A stretch of DNA of 64,000 nucleotides from Streptomyces sp. 1331.2 (GCF_900199205.1 NZ_OBMJ01000001.1:372001-436000); one strand, 5' to 3'. Positions 33,263 to 42,004 are shown, counted from the first letter of the stretch. Numbers and translations: made by a program. Notes: a model not told the origin generated them from the letters alone.

Positions 33263-34483
33263 ATGTCCATCGAGAACAGTGCGACCGGCGCCGGAACCGG
33301 CACCGCCCCGCTCCCCCCGCTGCACTGCCTGCGCCGCCTGGAGCCCGGGCCGCCCCGGCTCGCCGCGCTGCCCACCGGCACGCCGGTCTGGCTGGTCAGC
33401 CGGCACGCCGACGTGCGGCAGGTGCTGACGGATCCGCGCCTGGGCCGTGCTCCGCTCTACGCGCCGGACGCGCCGCCGATCACGGTCACGCCCAACATCC
33501 TGGACGACCCGCAGAGCATGCTGAACATCGACGGCACCGAGCACCAGCGGCTGCGCCGCACCGTGCAGCGGGCCTTCACCCCGCGGGCGATCGCCCGTTG
33601 GAAGCCGTGGGTGGCGTCGGTCGTCGAGTCCCTGATCGACGAGCTGATCGACCACGGCTCCCCCGCCGACATCGTCGGCGGCTACACCCGCCCGCTGCCG
33701 GTCGCGGTGATCAGCCGGCTGATGGGCCTGGACAACCTGGACACCAAGCGGCTCGCGCACTGGAGCGACCACGCGCTCTCCACCACCGCCTACAGCGCCG
33801 AGGCGATCGGCGCCGCGATGGACGAGTTCGCCGCCTTCGGCGCCGAGGTGATCGCCCAGCGCCGCGCCGAGCCCGGCGACGACCTGGTCAGCAGCCTGCT
33901 CGCGGCCGCCGCCGAGGACGGCTCGATCACCGAGGCGCAGCTGGTCGCGCTGGTCATCGGCCTGGTCGTGGCCGGCCACGAGACCACCATGACCAGCCTC
34001 GGCAACGCCCTGGTCTACCTGCTCCACGACGGCCGCGAGGCCTGGCAGCAGCTCGCCTCCGACGAGTCCAGCGCCGCCGCCGCGACCGAGCAGCTGCTGC
34101 GCGCCGTCCCGCTCGGCGACGCCCACGAGCACATGCCCGGACTGCTGCGCCGCACCGTGGAGGACGTGGAGATCGGCGGGGTGGTGATCCCGGCCGGCAG
34201 CGTGGTGGCGGCCGACGCCAGCTCCGCCAACCAGGACCCGTCGGTCTACACCGGGGACCTGAGCACCGAGCTGTTCTCCCCGCTGGCCGCGCCGATGCTG
34301 ACCTTCGGGGCCGGGCCGCACCACTGCCTGGGCGCCTGGCTGGCCCGGATGGAACTGGAGCTCGCCCTGCACCGGCTGGCCCGCCGGCTGCCCGCCCTGC
34401 GGACGACCGAGCCGGTCGAGCGGATCGACTGGCGGCGCGGCCTGCTCACCCGCAGCCCGAACACCCTCCAGGTGGCCTGGTGA
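33263..34483 (+). CDS. Cytochrome P450 (altered ExxR motif)
   Basis: 406 residues from ATG 33263, with GGAG at -9. P450 landmarks: I-helix LVVAGHETTMTSLGNA (AGxET), the C-helix region HQRLRRTVQRAFTPR, and the haem-binding loop FGAGPHHCLGAWLAR with the Cys ligand. At the K-helix, where nearly all P450s have ExxR, the sequence is ATEQLLRAVPLG: Arg is kept but the usual Glu position is Gln if aligned to the common EELLR. The following PxR-like region (DASSANQDP) replaces the typical ANRDP. It overlaps the ferredoxin gene by 4 bp (GTGA), so both are co-translated. Probably a soluble class I bacterial P450 acting on a small molecule; substrate unknown. Confidence 0.92.
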   Translation: MSIENSATGAGTGTAPLPPLHCLRRLEPGPPRLAALPTGTPVWLVSRHADVRQVLTDPRLGRAPLYAPDAPPITVTPNILDDPQSMLNIDGTEHQRLRRTVQRAFTPRAIARWKPWVASVVESLIDELIDHGSPADIVGGYTRPLPVAVISRLMGLDNLDTKRLAHWSDHALSTTAYSAEAIGAAMDEFAAFGAEVIAQRRAEPGDDLVSSLLAAAAEDGSITEAQLVALVIGLVVAGHETTMTSLGNALVYLLHDGREAWQQLASDESSAAAATEQLLRAVPLGDAHEHMPGLLRRTVEDVEIGGVVIPAGSVVAADASSANQDPSVYTGDLSTELFSPLAAPMLTFGAGPHHCLGAWLARMELELALHRLARRLPALRTTEPVERIDWRRGLLTRSPNTLQVAW

Positions 34484-34737
34484 CCGGCCGGGCCGACACC
34501 GAGCCGGTGGTGGTCCGGGTCGACCGGGACCGCTGCATCGGCTCCGGGATGTGCGCGCGCAGCGCGCCCGGCTCGCTGGCCCTCGGCGCCGACGGACTGG
34601 CCGCCCCGCTGGCCGCGTACGCCGACGGCGGTGCGGAGTTGACGGAGGAACTGACCGAGGCGGTGGACTTCTGCCCGGTCGAGGCGCTCACCCTGCACGC
34701 GGCCCGCGGGGGCTACCGGATCGACCCGGCGGACTGA
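34480..34737 (+). CDS. 3Fe-4S ferredoxin, P450 partner
   Basis: 85 residues from GTG 34480, overlapping the P450 stop codon. Cluster ligands are C-x5-C (CIGSGMC) and a distant CP (FCPVEAL), the three-cysteine arrangement of Streptomyces [3Fe-4S] P450 ferredoxins, with the position of a fourth Cys occupied by Ser/Ala. The VDRDRCIGSGMCARSAP opening is diagnostic. It should shuttle electrons from a ferredoxin reductase to the P450; the FAD reductase at 43435-44700 is a candidate within this window. Confidence 0.92.
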   Translation: MTGRADTEPVVVRVDRDRCIGSGMCARSAPGSLALGADGLAAPLAAYADGGAELTEELTEAVDFCPVEALTLHAARGGYRIDPAD

Positions 34738-34742
34738 TCCCC

Positions 34743-34791
34743 GTTCCGGTGGTGCCTGCGCTCGCCGACAGCGGGCGGGCACCACCGGAAC
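34743..34791. terminator. Terminator after the P450-ferredoxin pair
   Basis: Perfect 14-bp arms GTTCCGGTGGTGCC (34743-34756) and its complement (34778-34791) with a 21-nt loop, six bases past the ferredoxin stop. Confidence 0.65.
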
Positions 34792-34842
34792 CCGCGGGCA
34801 CCCACCGCAGTCTGCGGGCACCTGTCGCGGTCTGCGGGCACG
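34775..34842. repeat. GCGGGCAC repeats at about 20-bp spacing
   Basis: GCGGGCAC occurs at 34775, 34794, 34814 and 34834, spaced 19-20 bp, roughly two helical turns; the last two are embedded in longer similar units (CGCAGTCTGCGGGCACC-like). The first overlaps the terminator arm. Confidence 0.45.
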
Positions 34843-34867
34843 CCGGGCTTGCGGCACGCCGGGATCG

Positions 34868-34903
34868 ATGAGCCTGGCTCATGGATCGATGAGCTCATCG
34901 ATC
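34868..34903. promoter_or_regulatory. Tandem palindromes upstream of an MFS exporter
   Basis: Two adjacent perfect dyads share ATGAG/CTCAT half-sites: ATGAGCCTGGCTCAT (34868-34882) and a 20-bp palindrome GATCGATGAG plus its complement (34884-34903). GATCGATGAG also occurs directly at 34863-34872, 21 bp away. They end 36 bp before the exporter start, the expected place for a repressor operator. Confidence 0.6.
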
Positions 34904-34939
34904 TTGTTCGGCGCTCTCCCCGGCTGGTGGGCTGACCCC

Positions 34940-36142
34940 ATGACAGACGCCGAAGCCCTTGCTCCCACCGACACCTCCGCCCCGCCGGCCGCCCACCGCT
35001 GGTCGCCGGTCCTGGCCATGGCCCTCGCCACCTTCACCGTGGTCTCCGCCGAGATGATGCCGGTCGGCCTGCTCACCCCGATGTCCCACAGCCTCGGCGT
35101 CTCCGACGGCGTCACCGGCCTCTCCCTCACCATCACCGGCCTGATCGCGGCCGTCCTCTCCCCCTTCGCCCCCATGCTCGTCGGGCTGCGCGACCGCAGG
35201 ACCGTCCTGGTCGCCTTCATGCTGCTGCTCGGCCTCGCCAACGCCCTGACCGCCCTCGCCCCGGACTTCGCCGTCCTCGCCCTCGGACGCGTCCTGCTCG
35301 GCGCAGCGATGGGCATCGTCTGGGGCCTCGCCGCCGGCCTCGGCCCGCGCCTCGCCGACCGTTCGCGCCTCCCCCTGGCCATGACGCTGATCTTCTCCGG
35401 CGTCTCCGTCGCCTCCGTCCTCGGCGTCCCGCTGGGCACCTACCTCGCCGCCCTGCTCGACTGGCGCGCCGCGTTCTGGGCCCTCGCCCTGCTCGCCGTC
35501 GCCTCCGCCGCCGTCCTCGCCGCCACCCTGCCCGCCCTGCCGGTCCACGGCCGCGGACGGCCGGGCAGCCTCGCCGGTGCCCTGCGCCACCGCGGCGTCG
35601 CCGTCGGGCTCGCGATCACCGCGTTCGTCGTGCTCGGCCACTTCGTCGGCTACACCTATGTCCGTCCCGTCCTCGAAACCGACGCGGGCCTGGGCAACGG
35701 CGTCATCGCCGCCTGTCTGCTGGTGTACGGACTGGCGGGCGTCGCCGGGAACTTCACCCTCGGCCCGCTGTCCGGACGCCGCCCCAGGACGGCCGTCCTC
35801 CTCGCCCTCGCCGGCGTCACCCTCGCCGCCGCCCTGCTCCCGTACGCCACCGGCGGCCTCGCCACCGTGCTGCTCGTCCTGGTGGTCTGGGGCGCCTCGT
35901 ACGGCGGGGTGTCGGTCTCCACCCAGACCTGGGTGCGCACCGCCGACCCGGCCAGGATCGAGGCCTCGGCGGCGGTCTGGGCAGGCGTCTTCAACGCGAG
36001 CATCGCCGTCGGCTCGCTGGCCGGCGGGCTGGTCGTCGACCACGCCGGGACCCACGCCGTCCTGGGCACTGCGGCGGCCCTGACCGCCGCCGGGCTGCTG
36101 CTCGCCGCCCGCTCCCGGCCGGGCGCCGGTCGGCGGGGGTGA
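34940..36142 (+). CDS. MFS transporter (DHA1, AraJ/YdhP-like)
   Basis: 400 residues from ATG 34940; an upstream in-frame ATG at 34868 lies inside the palindromic control region and is not preferred. Twelve hydrophobic helices; helix 1 reads VLAMALATFTVVSAEMMPVG with the acidic residue typical of the sugar-efflux/chloramphenicol-type DHA1 group, and the helix 2-3 loop is VGLRDRRTVL. Motif C-like glycines occur in FSGVSVASVLGVPLGTYL. Probably an antiporter for arabinose-like sugars, drugs or metabolites. It is convergent with lysR (21 bp apart). The paired dyads upstream point to repression by a regulator encoded elsewhere. Confidence 0.87.
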   Translation: MTDAEALAPTDTSAPPAAHRWSPVLAMALATFTVVSAEMMPVGLLTPMSHSLGVSDGVTGLSLTITGLIAAVLSPFAPMLVGLRDRRTVLVAFMLLLGLANALTALAPDFAVLALGRVLLGAAMGIVWGLAAGLGPRLADRSRLPLAMTLIFSGVSVASVLGVPLGTYLAALLDWRAAFWALALLAVASAAVLAATLPALPVHGRGRPGSLAGALRHRGVAVGLAITAFVVLGHFVGYTYVRPVLETDAGLGNGVIAACLLVYGLAGVAGNFTLGPLSGRRPRTAVLLALAGVTLAAALLPYATGGLATVLLVLVVWGASYGGVSVSTQTWVRTADPARIEASAAVWAGVFNASIAVGSLAGGLVVDHAGTHAVLGTAAALTAAGLLLAARSRPGAGRRG

Positions 36143-36163
36143 CGGCGATCGGCATCGGGCGGC

Positions 36164-37093
36164 TCAGTCGACGTGCTTGACCAGCAACTCGACGAAGGCC
36201 TCCGCCAACGGGTGCGGCCGCCGCTGGTGCTGCACCACCTCCAGGCTGGTCGGCCCCAGTTCCGGCACCGGCAGGAAGCGGACGTCCGGCCGCTGGAGGT
36301 ACGTCGTGCTGCGCTCGCACAGCAGCAGCCCCCGGCGGGTGCCGGCCACCATCGACAGGCCCTCCTGGAGGGTGACGGCACCCGCCGCGTACGCCAACTC
36401 CCGCCCGCCGGGCGTCCGCCGGGGCGCGTTCGCCTCCCGCCAGTACTCGGGCGCCGGGCCGCGCGGCTCGATCAGCGGCAGCGCGGCCAGCTCCTCGCCG
36501 CTCACGCCGCCCGCCCCGACCGGCACCTGCGCGGCCGAGACCGCCAGGTACACCGGCTGCCGGGAGAACTCCAGCAGCACCTCCAAGCCCGGCTCCCGGC
36601 AGGGGGCGAGCACGATGGCCAGGTCGACCTCGCCCCGGGCGAGCTGGGAGAACGGGTCCGACCAGGGCAGTTCGACCAGCCGGGCGGCACCCTCCGGCAG
36701 GCGCGCGATCGCCCGGGCCACCGGCTCGTACACCGCGCACTGGAAGCCCAGCCGCAGCGGCCGGGCGGTCGCCGCCCGGGCCCGGGCCTCGGCGAAGCCC
36801 TCCCGGAGCCGGGCGAAGGCGGGCACCACCTGCTCGGCCAGCGCCCGCCCCAGCTCGGTCGACTCGACCCGCCGGCTGGTCCGCCGGAACAGCGGGGCAC
36901 CGACCCGGTTCTCCAGACGCTTGACCAGCTGCGAGACCCGGCTCTGGGACAGGCCCAGGCGCTGCGCCGTCCGCCCGAAGTGCAACTGCTCGACGAGGAC
37001 GGCGAAGCACTCCAGCTCCTGCAACGGCAACTCGGGAAGCACCGGAAGCCCGTGGGGCCCGGGGCCCGCCTCGCCTGGCGTCGGTCGTTCCAC
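36164..37093 (-). CDS. LysR family transcriptional regulator
   Basis: 309 residues from GTG 37093. The winged helix spans about residues 22-85: LQELECFAVLVEQLHFGRTA, QRLGLSQSRVSQLVKRLE, then VGAPLFRRTSRRVESTELG, all classical LysR. The effector-binding domain follows from residue 110 (RPLRLGFQCAVYEPVARAI) with the two-lobed periplasmic-binding-protein-like pattern. It lies 9 bp downstream of the phosphotransferase gene on the same strand and is probably co-transcribed with it, which is unusual since LysR genes are mostly divergent from their targets. Effector unknown. Confidence 0.9.
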   Translation of the reverse strand: MERPTPGEAGPGPHGLPVLPELPLQELECFAVLVEQLHFGRTAQRLGLSQSRVSQLVKRLENRVGAPLFRRTSRRVESTELGRALAEQVVPAFARLREGFAEARARAATARPLRLGFQCAVYEPVARAIARLPEGAARLVELPWSDPFSQLARGEVDLAIVLAPCREPGLEVLLEFSRQPVYLAVSAAQVPVGAGGVSGEELAALPLIEPRGPAPEYWREANAPRRTPGGRELAYAAGAVTLQEGLSMVAGTRRGLLLCERSTTYLQRPDVRFLPVPELGPTSLEVVQHQRRPHPLAEAFVELLVKHVD

Positions 37094-37102
37094 CTCGGCA
37101 GT

Positions 37103-38353
37103 CTATGCGCGGCCCCGCGCCCCGGCGCAGGCCAGGGCGGCGCGCAGCTCGGCGGCCGGATCGCCGGCGTGGTACGGGCGTTCGCTCGGCTCGATGTGAT
37201 CCAGGAACTCCTGGTACCGCAGCGCGTACGACAGGTGGTACAGCGGCTCGGCCAGCTCCAGGGCGCGCAGCGGGTCCGAGCCGGGGGCGTGCCGGCGCCA
37301 GGCCTGCGCCCACACTTCGGTGTGGTGCTGCCAGGCCTCCGGCGAGAGGTAGGCGCGCGGGCGCAGCCCGTCCAGCGCGGGATGGCCGAGGCAGGCGTCG
37401 GCGAAGTCGATCACGGTGGCCGGGCGGCTGCCGTCGGAGCGCCAGTTGCCGGGGTGGAAGTCGCCGTGCAGCGCCGTCTCGGGCAGGCCGCAGGCCACCA
37501 ACTCCGCTATCTGAACGGGAAGTTCGGCGATGAGAGCGCGGACGGCGGCCCGTTCCCCGGCGCTCAGGTCGGTCTCCTCGGGGAGCCGGTCCGCGAGCGC
37601 CGCCAGCCCGGCGAGCAGCGCACCGGGCGTGCGGTCGCGCAGTCCGGCGGCAGCGGCCGGGCCGTCGGCGAGCGCCGCCTGGGCGGCCACCAGCCGGGGC
37701 ACCACCTCGGCGACGGTCTCGGCGGACGGGCCCCAGCCGTCCTCGCCGGGCACGTGGTCGAGCAGCAGCCGGCCGGCCGCCGGGTCGGCGGCGAGGACGG
37801 TCGGGACGAGCGTCGGATCGGCGTCGGCGAACAGCCGGATGACCGCACCCTCGGCGGCGTTGAAGGCCGGTGTGGTGGTCTTCAGCCAGGCGTCGGCGCC
37901 CCCGGCCACCGGGAGGCGGAAGAGGCCGGACAGGTTCCAGGTCCGGATCTGCCGGGCCGGCCCGGCCTGCGGGCGCCCCGCCCGGGCGAGTGCCGACTCC
38001 GCCCAGGCCAGCGCCTCGCGCAGGCCGCCGGGCGTGGCCCAGGCGGCACGCCGTTCGGCCGGGCCCAGCCGGGCGGCCGTGTCGCCGTCCGGCACACGGG
38101 GGTCGAGGCCCCCGGGCCGCTCCAGCGCCTCGGCGTGGTAGCGCACCCGCCCACCGCTGCCCGGGGTTCCACCGTGCCCCTCGACCAGCCGCGCCACGAG
38201 CACCGGCACACCGGACTCCTCCGTCGCCCGCGCCACCACCTCCGCCACGGAGGACCACCAGGGGCTGTCCACCCCGAAGGGCCCCAGCTGCCCGAAGTAC
38301 TCGTCGCCATGGGTGAGATCGACCGTCACGGTCCGGCTGCTCGTGCTCTGCAT
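37103..38353 (-). CDS. Aminoglycoside phosphotransferase-family kinase
   Basis: 416 residues from ATG 38353 (GTGAGG 8 bp upstream); ATG 38371 would add six residues. The APH fold is recognisable by the catalytic loop LHGDFHPGNWRSDGS (HGDxxxxN) and the metal-binding VIDFADACLGHPALD. Upstream are RLLLDHVPGEDGW (linker) and an atypical N-lobe with NLSGLFRLPVAGGADAWLK, where the Lys is the probable nucleotide-binding residue. The first 130 residues form an extra domain not present in classical APH enzymes. Members phosphorylate antibiotics, sugars or other small molecules; this family assignment does not show resistance. Likely in an operon with lysR. Confidence 0.82.
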   Translation of the reverse strand: MQSTSSRTVTVDLTHGDEYFGQLGPFGVDSPWWSSVAEVVARATEESGVPVLVARLVEGHGGTPGSGGRVRYHAEALERPGGLDPRVPDGDTAARLGPAERRAAWATPGGLREALAWAESALARAGRPQAGPARQIRTWNLSGLFRLPVAGGADAWLKTTTPAFNAAEGAVIRLFADADPTLVPTVLAADPAAGRLLLDHVPGEDGWGPSAETVAEVVPRLVAAQAALADGPAAAAGLRDRTPGALLAGLAALADRLPEETDLSAGERAAVRALIAELPVQIAELVACGLPETALHGDFHPGNWRSDGSRPATVIDFADACLGHPALDGLRPRAYLSPEAWQHHTEVWAQAWRRHAPGSDPLRALELAEPLYHLSYALRYQEFLDHIEPSERPYHAGDPAAELRAALACAGARGRA

Positions 38354-38450
38354 CGGAGCAGCCTCACCCATCGGGGCGGGCGCAGTCGAACGATTTAGGA
38401 CAGGCCCTCCGCAGGTCCTGCCGCAGCCCTCGCCCTGCCGGCGCCCTACC

Positions 38451-39332
38451 TCACCCGATCGCGACCGCCGTGCCGGAGACCCGTACCCGGGCGTCCTCCG
38501 CCCGGAGTTCGACGCTCAGCACGCCGGGCCGGCCCAGGTCCTCGCCCTGGTGCAGCGTCAGCACCACCGGAGCCGCCACCGCGCCCAGCTCGCGCAGGTA
38601 GGCGCCGAAGGCGGCCGCGGCCGCGCCGGTGGCCGGGTCCTCGACCACGCCGCCGACCGGGAACGGGTCGCGGACGTGGAAGACCTCGGCGGCCTCGCGC
38701 CAGACGAGTTGGAGGGTGACCAGGTCGCGGGCCCGCATGAAGTCCGCCAGGCCGTCGAAGTCGTAGTCGAGCCGGGCCAGTCGGCTGCGGGTGCCGGCGG
38801 CGAGGACGAGGTGCCGGGCGCCCGCGTAGGCGATCCGCGGCGGCAGGGCCGGGTCCAGGTCGGCGGCGGACCAGCCGAGCAGGGCGAGCGCCTGCTCGAC
38901 GTCGGCCGCCGGGACGTCCTCGACCTTCGGCTCTACGCTGGTGAGGGTGGCCCGCAGCAGCCCGTCCGCGCCGCGCTCGACCTCGACCGGGACGTCCCCG
39001 GCCGCCGTCGTGAAGACGTACCGCCCGGGGCCGGTGCGCTCGGCCAGGGCGACGGCAGAGGCGACCGTCGCGTGCCCGCAGAACGGCACCTCGGCGAGCG
39101 GGCTGAAGTACCGTACCCGGTACGCCCCTTCCGTCGCCCCCGCGGTCAGGAAGGCGGTCTCGGAGTAGCCCACCTCGGCGGCGACGGCGAGCATCCGCTG
39201 CTCGGTCAGCCCGGTGGCGTCGAGGACGACGCCCGCCGGGTTCCCGCCCTCGGGGCGGGCGGCGAAGGCGGCGTAGCGGAGGATCGCGGGCTCGGCGGCG
39301 GCAGCGGCGTTAGTGGAGGCGTCGTCAGTCAT
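38451..39332 (-). CDS. PhzF-family isomerase
   Basis: 293 residues from ATG 39332. PhzF fold (diaminopimelate-epimerase-like) motifs: AARPEGGNPAGVVLD, the catalytic-glutamate region VGYSETAFL, EVPFCGHATVASAVAL and DPATGAAAAAFGAYL. The two halves share the expected pseudo-symmetric layout. In Pseudomonas PhzF isomerises trans-2,3-dihydro-3-hydroxyanthranilate in phenazine synthesis, but most homologues, like this isolated one, have unknown substrates. It is 50 bp downstream of the ArsR gene on the same strand and probably co-transcribed with it. Confidence 0.9.
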   Translation of the reverse strand: MTDDASTNAAAAAEPAILRYAAFAARPEGGNPAGVVLDATGLTEQRMLAVAAEVGYSETAFLTAGATEGAYRVRYFSPLAEVPFCGHATVASAVALAERTGPGRYVFTTAAGDVPVEVERGADGLLRATLTSVEPKVEDVPAADVEQALALLGWSAADLDPALPPRIAYAGARHLVLAAGTRSRLARLDYDFDGLADFMRARDLVTLQLVWREAAEVFHVRDPFPVGGVVEDPATGAAAAAFGAYLRELGAVAAPVVLTLHQGEDLGRPGVLSVELRAEDARVRVSGTAVAIG

Positions 39333-39382
39333 GCCCGGACGAACGCGTTCCGCACGGCCGGTGTTCCCGGTCCCCCGATCGG

Positions 39383-40477
39383 TCACCGCAGCACCGCCTC
39401 CAGGAAGTCCGACCCGAGCCGGGCACTGCCCGCCAGGTCGAGCTGGTAGAGCATGTACCGCCCGCGCCGCTCCGTGGTGAGCAGCCCGGCCTTGCGCAGC
39501 ACCGCCAGGTGGCGGGAGACCTCGGGCGCGCTGAGCTGCCAGGCGGCGGCCAGTTCGCCGGTGGTGTGCGGGCCGCGGGCCATGGTGCGGACGAGGCGCA
39601 GCCGGACGGGGTGGGCGAGTGCCTCCAGACGCTGCTGGACGAGGGCCAGCGAGACCGGCTCGGGCAGGTCGGCCTCGGCGGCCGGGTACTGGAGGACGGG
39701 CCGCCAGCCGGCGGCGTGGACGACGAGCAGGTGGGGGCGGCCGAAGACGGTGGGGATGAAGGTGACGCCGCCGTTGTCGACCGCGCTGGTGGCGTTGTCC
39801 TGCAGCTTGTCGATGACGATCCGGCGCCGCCCGTCCTCGCCCTGTTCGAGGCCGACGGCCGGCGACAGGGCGGCGACGGCCTCGGCGGCGCCGCGGTGGG
39901 CGAGCAGGTCGGCCTTGTGCCGGGCGTCGGCGGCGAGGGCGGGCAGGACGCGCCGCCAGGCGTCGGCGAAGAACGCGGACTCGCAGTCCTCCAGCATCCG
40001 CCGCACCAGGGCCCGGACGGCGGGCGGGTCGGCGAGCAGCCGGTCGGCGAAGGCGGCCTGCCGGGGGCCGCGGGCGAGGGCGAGTTCGCGGGCGCGCTCG
40101 TTGGCGGCGGGGTCGGTGAGCGGGGAGGCTGCGCGGGCGAGCCGGGAGGAGCCGCAGGTGGTGATGAGGGCTCCGGTGACGTACAGCTCGTCGTCGATCC
40201 GGTCGACGGCGTCGAGTTCGTCGGCGAGGGTGGCGCCGGGCAGACCGGGGACGAGGAAGTCGGCGCGCGAGGAGCGCCAGAGGAAGTCGGCCTCCAGCAG
40301 CCGCTCGGACAGCTCCGGCGGGATCGTGGCGGTGGTGCTGCTCGCCCAGCCGTGCAGCGCGGGGTGGTGCGCGGGCTCGGCGAGCACGTGCAGCATGGCG
40401 TTCAGCTCGGCGAGCGGGGACGGCGTGAAGAGCAGGCGCTCGTCGGGCAGGCCGGTGATGTCGATGGTCACACTCAC
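39383..40477 (-). CDS. DUF5937-ArsR-type winged-helix regulator
   Basis: 364 residues from GTG 40477. The N-terminal two thirds match the DUF5937 sensor module common in actinobacteria (ITGLPDERLLFTPSPLAELN, ALHGWASST). The C-terminal 90 residues are an ArsR winged helix: HPVRLRLVRTMARGPHTTGE, LSAPEVSRHLAVLRKAGLL, TERRGRYMLYQL. It has no metal-binding CxC motif, so it likely senses an organic ligand through the N-terminal domain. It is divergent from an MFS exporter, and a perfect 13-bp-arm dyad lies in the 101-bp shared promoter, so it most likely represses both itself (with phzF) and the exporter. Confidence 0.88.
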   Translation of the reverse strand: MSVTIDITGLPDERLLFTPSPLAELNAMLHVLAEPAHHPALHGWASSTTATIPPELSERLLEADFLWRSSRADFLVPGLPGATLADELDAVDRIDDELYVTGALITTCGSSRLARAASPLTDPAANERARELALARGPRQAAFADRLLADPPAVRALVRRMLEDCESAFFADAWRRVLPALAADARHKADLLAHRGAAEAVAALSPAVGLEQGEDGRRRIVIDKLQDNATSAVDNGGVTFIPTVFGRPHLLVVHAAGWRPVLQYPAAEADLPEPVSLALVQQRLEALAHPVRLRLVRTMARGPHTTGELAAAWQLSAPEVSRHLAVLRKAGLLTTERRGRYMLYQLDLAGSARLGSDFLEAVLR

Positions 40478-40513
40478 GCACGGGATCCTGTCACCCCGCC
40501 CGAGGCGGCCTCC

Positions 40514-40542
40514 CGCCGATTGACGGGAACCGTCAATCGGCG
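40514..40542. promoter_or_regulatory. Candidate operator of the DUF5937-ArsR regulator
   Basis: A perfect inverted repeat with 13-bp arms (40514-40526 and 40530-40542) and GAA spacer; core ATTGACGG-GAA-CCGTCAAT. It lies centrally between the divergent arsR-type (-) and exporter (+) starts, 37 bp from each. Best-supported operator candidate in the window. Confidence 0.65.
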
Positions 40543-40578
40543 TGCCGGGCGGCCGTGCCGGGGCGGACGGTAGCGGCC

Positions 40579-41883
40579 ATGAGCCTGATCCAGGAGAAGT
40601 CCGTCCATGACCACGCCGCCGTCCGCGACGGCCTGTCGCCCGCCCCGCCGATCGGCGCCGGCCGCCGGGGCCCGGCCGCGCTGCTCGGACTGCTCGGCTC
40701 GGCCGGGCAGTCGCTGCGCCTGCTGACCGCTGCCGGCGGGCCCCGGTACGCCGTCGCGCTGGCGGTGGACGCGGTGGGCGGCGGGATGCTGCGGCCGTTC
40801 CTGCTGCTGTACGGGGTCGGGATGCTGCATCTGGGAGCGGGTGCGGTCGGTCTGGCGCTGTCGGCGGGGATGGTCGCGGGTCTGCTGGTGGTGCCGCTGA
40901 CCGGCCGTTGGATCGACCGCGGTGCCCGCACCCTGCCCGCCGCCGTCACGCTGCTGCTGCGGGCGGCCGGTGCGCTGGCGCTGCTGCTCGCGGACGGCCT
41001 GGCGGGGTTCACGGCGGCCGCGGTGCTGTTCGGGGTGGGCAGCCAGTCCTGGCCGACCACGCACGCGGCGGTGGTGAGCACGCTGACCGAGGGGCGGCAC
41101 CGGGACGCGGCGCTGGCCGCCGGTCGGGCGGTGCGCAATGCGGGGCTGGGCGCGGGCGCACTGCTGGCCACCGTGGCGGTGTCCGGTGGGGCGGGCGCGA
41201 TCCGGCTGCTGGCCGGGGTGACCGGCGCGGCCTGCCTGAGCGCGGCCTGCCTGGTCGGCTCGCTGCGGGTAAGGGCTGCGCAGACGGCGCAGCCCGGCAC
41301 GTCGCAGGAGCGGCGCGAGCCGCTGCGCCGGATCACCCTGCTGAGCCTGGCCAACCTGCCGTACGCGTTCTGCTTCGACGTGCTGGAGGTGGCGCTGCCG
41401 GCGCTGCTGGTGCTGCAGCTGCACGCCTCCCCGGCCTGGTCCTCGGGCCTGTTCGTGGGCAACACGGTGCTGGTGATCGCCCTGCAGCTGGCGCTGGTGC
41501 TGCGGCTGGCGGACCGTTCGCGGCGGGCCGTCCTGGCTGCCTCGGGGGCGCTGCTGGCGGTCTCGTACCTGGGCTTCTGGGCGGCCGGGGCGCTCGGCGG
41601 CACGTCGGGGGCGGCGGGGGTCGCGGTGGTCTCGGTGCTGTACACGCTGGGTGAGATCCTCTACACCGGCTCGGGTACGGCGCTGGTGGCGGCGGTCGCC
41701 CCGCCGCACCTGATCGGGCGGGCACTGGCGCGCTGGGAGCTGTCGATGGGCGTGGGCCGGGCGGCCGCTCCGGCCGTGCTGACCGCGCTGCCGGCCGCCG
41801 GCCCGGCCGCGCTGTGGGTGCCGCTCGCGGCCGCCACCGCGCTGGGGGCGCTGGCGGTGCTGCGGCTGGGCCCGGCGCGGTAG
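40579..41883 (+). CDS. MFS transporter controlled by the ArsR-type regulator
   Basis: 434 residues from ATG 40579; GTG 40555 is possible but lies close to the operator. The protein has twelve hydrophobic helices with the MFS loop PLTGRWIDRGARTLP after helix 2, and a glycine-rich helix 4-5 region (AAVLFGVGSQSWPTTHAA). The helix 11-12 part has LGEILYTGSGTALVAAVAP, seen in MFS_1 group exporters. Arrangement and operator suggest an efflux pump induced when the regulator binds a compound. The substrate is unknown. It is followed, after 121 bp, by an MBL-fold gene. Confidence 0.87.
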   Translation: MSLIQEKSVHDHAAVRDGLSPAPPIGAGRRGPAALLGLLGSAGQSLRLLTAAGGPRYAVALAVDAVGGGMLRPFLLLYGVGMLHLGAGAVGLALSAGMVAGLLVVPLTGRWIDRGARTLPAAVTLLLRAAGALALLLADGLAGFTAAAVLFGVGSQSWPTTHAAVVSTLTEGRHRDAALAAGRAVRNAGLGAGALLATVAVSGGAGAIRLLAGVTGAACLSAACLVGSLRVRAAQTAQPGTSQERREPLRRITLLSLANLPYAFCFDVLEVALPALLVLQLHASPAWSSGLFVGNTVLVIALQLALVLRLADRSRRAVLAASGALLAVSYLGFWAAGALGGTSGAAGVAVVSVLYTLGEILYTGSGTALVAAVAPPHLIGRALARWELSMGVGRAAAPAVLTALPAAGPAALWVPLAAATALGALAVLRLGPAR

Positions 41884-42004
41884 CCCCGGCCGTGGCTCCG
41901 GCTCCGCACCCGCCCGAGGCGCGGTCCGCCTCCTCCGGATGCGGGCGCCGCGCCCAACGCCGATGCTGGCGGCGAGGCGTGCGTCAGAGGAAGGACTGGT
42001 CAAC

